5,595 nt of DNA from Planctomycetaceae bacterium (GTDB lineage Bacteria > Planctomycetota > Planctomycetia > Pirellulales > Pirellulaceae). Each line of letters begins with the position of its first letter. Positions within the stretch are counted from its first letter, which is position 1. The notes beneath the pieces are model-generated. The model was given only the letters and a program-made list of their open reading frames with translations. It made no database searches and was not told the DNA's origin. Positions 4,581-5,595 of this stretch are shown here, piece after piece. A program made the translations under genes and the position numbers. The DNA lies in NCBI GenBank assembly GCA_012965455.1, contig DTSG01000047.1:1-5595 (forward strand), written 5' to 3'.

Positions 4581-5595
4581 ATGGCAAATAACAAGAGTTT
4601 TTCTAAACGCCACATCGATATTTCAGAGCGTGACAAAGAAACCCTGTTAGCGTGGCGGGTTGCGCCAAATGTGGTGCTTGAAAGTGGCCGCGGTTGCATT
4701 GTCACGGACGTTGATGGCAACAACTACTATGATATGAATGCAGGAATGATGTGTATGGTGATCGGCCATTCCCATCCCGAAATCACAGAGGTGATTCACG
4801 AGCAAGCAGGAAAACTGATCCACGAAAGCTCCTGGTTCACAAATCCGCATATCGTCGAACTCGGAGAGCTGATTGCGAGCACGCTACCGGGCGATCTCAA
4901 CGTCGTGAACTTCTGCGTGACAGGCTCCGAGGCGGTTGAGATCGGCATGCGCATGGCAGTGGGCGTCACAGGCAAACATGACCTTGTATCCGTTATCCGG
5001 GGTCTGCACGGTGGGTCGCTAGGTGTGGAGTCGATGACTACTATCGGCGGTGCCCGGCGACGTAATCTTGGCCCTTTAATGATCCCAGCGAAATCAGCCG
5101 CGATCCTGGCACCTTTCTGTTACCGGTGTCCGATCAATCTGGAGTATCCGTCGTGCGACATCGCTTGCCTAAAAACCAGCCGCGATCTGATTGAATCTGT
5201 AACGAGTAGCGAAGTAGCGGCGCTGATGACCGAAACAATGATGGTTGCCGGCGGCATGATCGTGCCTCCGGACGAGTGGTTACCACGAATGCGCCGACTC
5301 GCAGACGAACACCAGGCTATGTTGTTGCTGGATGAAGCACAATTTGCACCCGCCAAGACTGGTCGAATGTGGGGGTTTCAACATTACGACGTACAACCTG
5401 ACATCGTCGCTTTTGCAAAAGGAATGTCCGCTGGATTTGCGATCTGTGGAACGGTGACGACAAAAGAAATTGCCGATCAGGCGCGATCCAAAGCCGGTAT
5501 CCCATGGGGCGGCACCTACTCCGGTGATCCGTTGGCTGCTGCGGTGGCCTTAAAAAGTTTACAAATCGTGTTACGGGACAACTTGACCGAAAGGG
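4581..5595 (+). CDS. Class III PLP-dependent aminotransferase, 3' end beyond the window
   Basis: This reading frame is open for 338 codons to the right edge; family members run about 420-460, so roughly the last quarter is missing. It is a fold-type I PLP enzyme. TGSEAVE (114-120) forms the cofactor phosphate pocket. Asp251 in LLLDEAQ binds the pyridine nitrogen, Lys280 in AFAKGMSAG is the Schiff-base lysine, and GGTYSGDPLAAA (310-321) supplies the threonine contributed by the partner subunit. Family conservation is good around MIVPPDEWLP (226-235). Gln254 after DEA and the general layout recall 2,2-dialkylglycine decarboxylase. However, that enzyme's active-site Gln52 and Trp138 are replaced by Met56 and Leu142 (by remembered alignment), so another transaminase or aminomutase activity is more likely. 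The segment 180-196 carries four cysteines. The ATG at 4581 has AGGA (4569-4572) eight bases upstream. The gene starts 29 bases after the remnant oxidoreductase stop and was probably co-transcribed with it. Confidence 0.94.
   Translation, partial: MANNKSFSKRHIDISERDKETLLAWRVAPNVVLESGRGCIVTDVDGNNYYDMNAGMMCMVIGHSHPEITEVIHEQAGKLIHESSWFTNPHIVELGELIASTLPGDLNVVNFCVTGSEAVEIGMRMAVGVTGKHDLVSVIRGLHGGSLGVESMTTIGGARRRNLGPLMIPAKSAAILAPFCYRCPINLEYPSCDIACLKTSRDLIESVTSSEVAALMTETMMVAGGMIVPPDEWLPRMRRLADEHQAMLLLDEAQFAPAKTGRMWGFQHYDVQPDIVAFAKGMSAGFAICGTVTTKEIADQARSKAGIPWGGTYSGDPLAAAVALKSLQIVLRDNLTER

Noticed and set aside
4508..4850. Minus-strand frames of 67-71 codons over the start of the class III aminotransferase
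   Set aside because: They overlap the remnant and a well-conserved aminotransferase on the plus strand and show no similarity to any family I know.
5120..5505. Minus-strand frames of 62-78 codons inside the class III aminotransferase
   Set aside because: They are shadows of the PLP-enzyme reading frame, which is conserved through this whole stretch.
1..5595. CRISPR array, insertion sequence, transposase or prophage signals
   Set aside because: No regularly spaced repeats, terminal inverted repeats, transposase or integrase reading frame were seen.

Overview
The window carries two divergent gene sets for amino-acid handling and looks like chromosomal DNA of a Gram-negative bacterium, probably a proteobacterium. 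The evidence for this is a Sec-type signal peptide on a free (non-lipoprotein) periplasmic binding protein, HisP/GlnQ-like ABC components, ordinary Shine-Dalgarno sites and roughly balanced base composition (judged by eye, not computed). No genus can be named.

Minus strand, read from about 4300 down to 62: a fold-type IV (class IV) PLP aminotransferase (3297-4259), then a complete polar amino-acid ABC importer in the order periplasmic binding protein (2367-3191), first permease (1574-2245), second permease (912-1559) and ATPase (62-865). All five genes point the same way. The gaps are 105, 121, 14 and 46 bases, so one operon is likely. The 121-base gap after the binding protein holds a perfect 14-bp stem-loop that probably lets the binding protein be made in excess over the membrane parts. 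Bases 1-61 hold no gene I can support.

Plus strand, from 4398 to the right edge: an internally deleted FAD-dependent D-amino-acid dehydrogenase/oxidase gene (DadA/DAO-like), then a class III PLP aminotransferase resembling 2,2-dialkylglycine decarboxylase and glutamate-1-semialdehyde aminomutase relatives (4581 to the edge, 3' end missing). The oxidoreductase remnant keeps about 24 N-terminal codons (the GAGTVG dinucleotide-binding turn) joined out of frame to about 26 C-terminal codons. Nearly all of the catalytic middle is gone.

The two sets share a divergent control region (about 4260-4397). A promoter-like pair reads into the class IV aminotransferase, a weaker one reads into the remnant, and between them lies a near-palindrome, CAGCAATATCTGCTA, that fits the remembered Lrp consensus at 12 of 15 positions. 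My inference is a locus that imports a polar, D- or otherwise unusual amino acid and deaminates or transaminates it, under an Lrp/AsnC-type regulator, and whose oxidase step has been lost here. The substrate cannot be read from the sequence.
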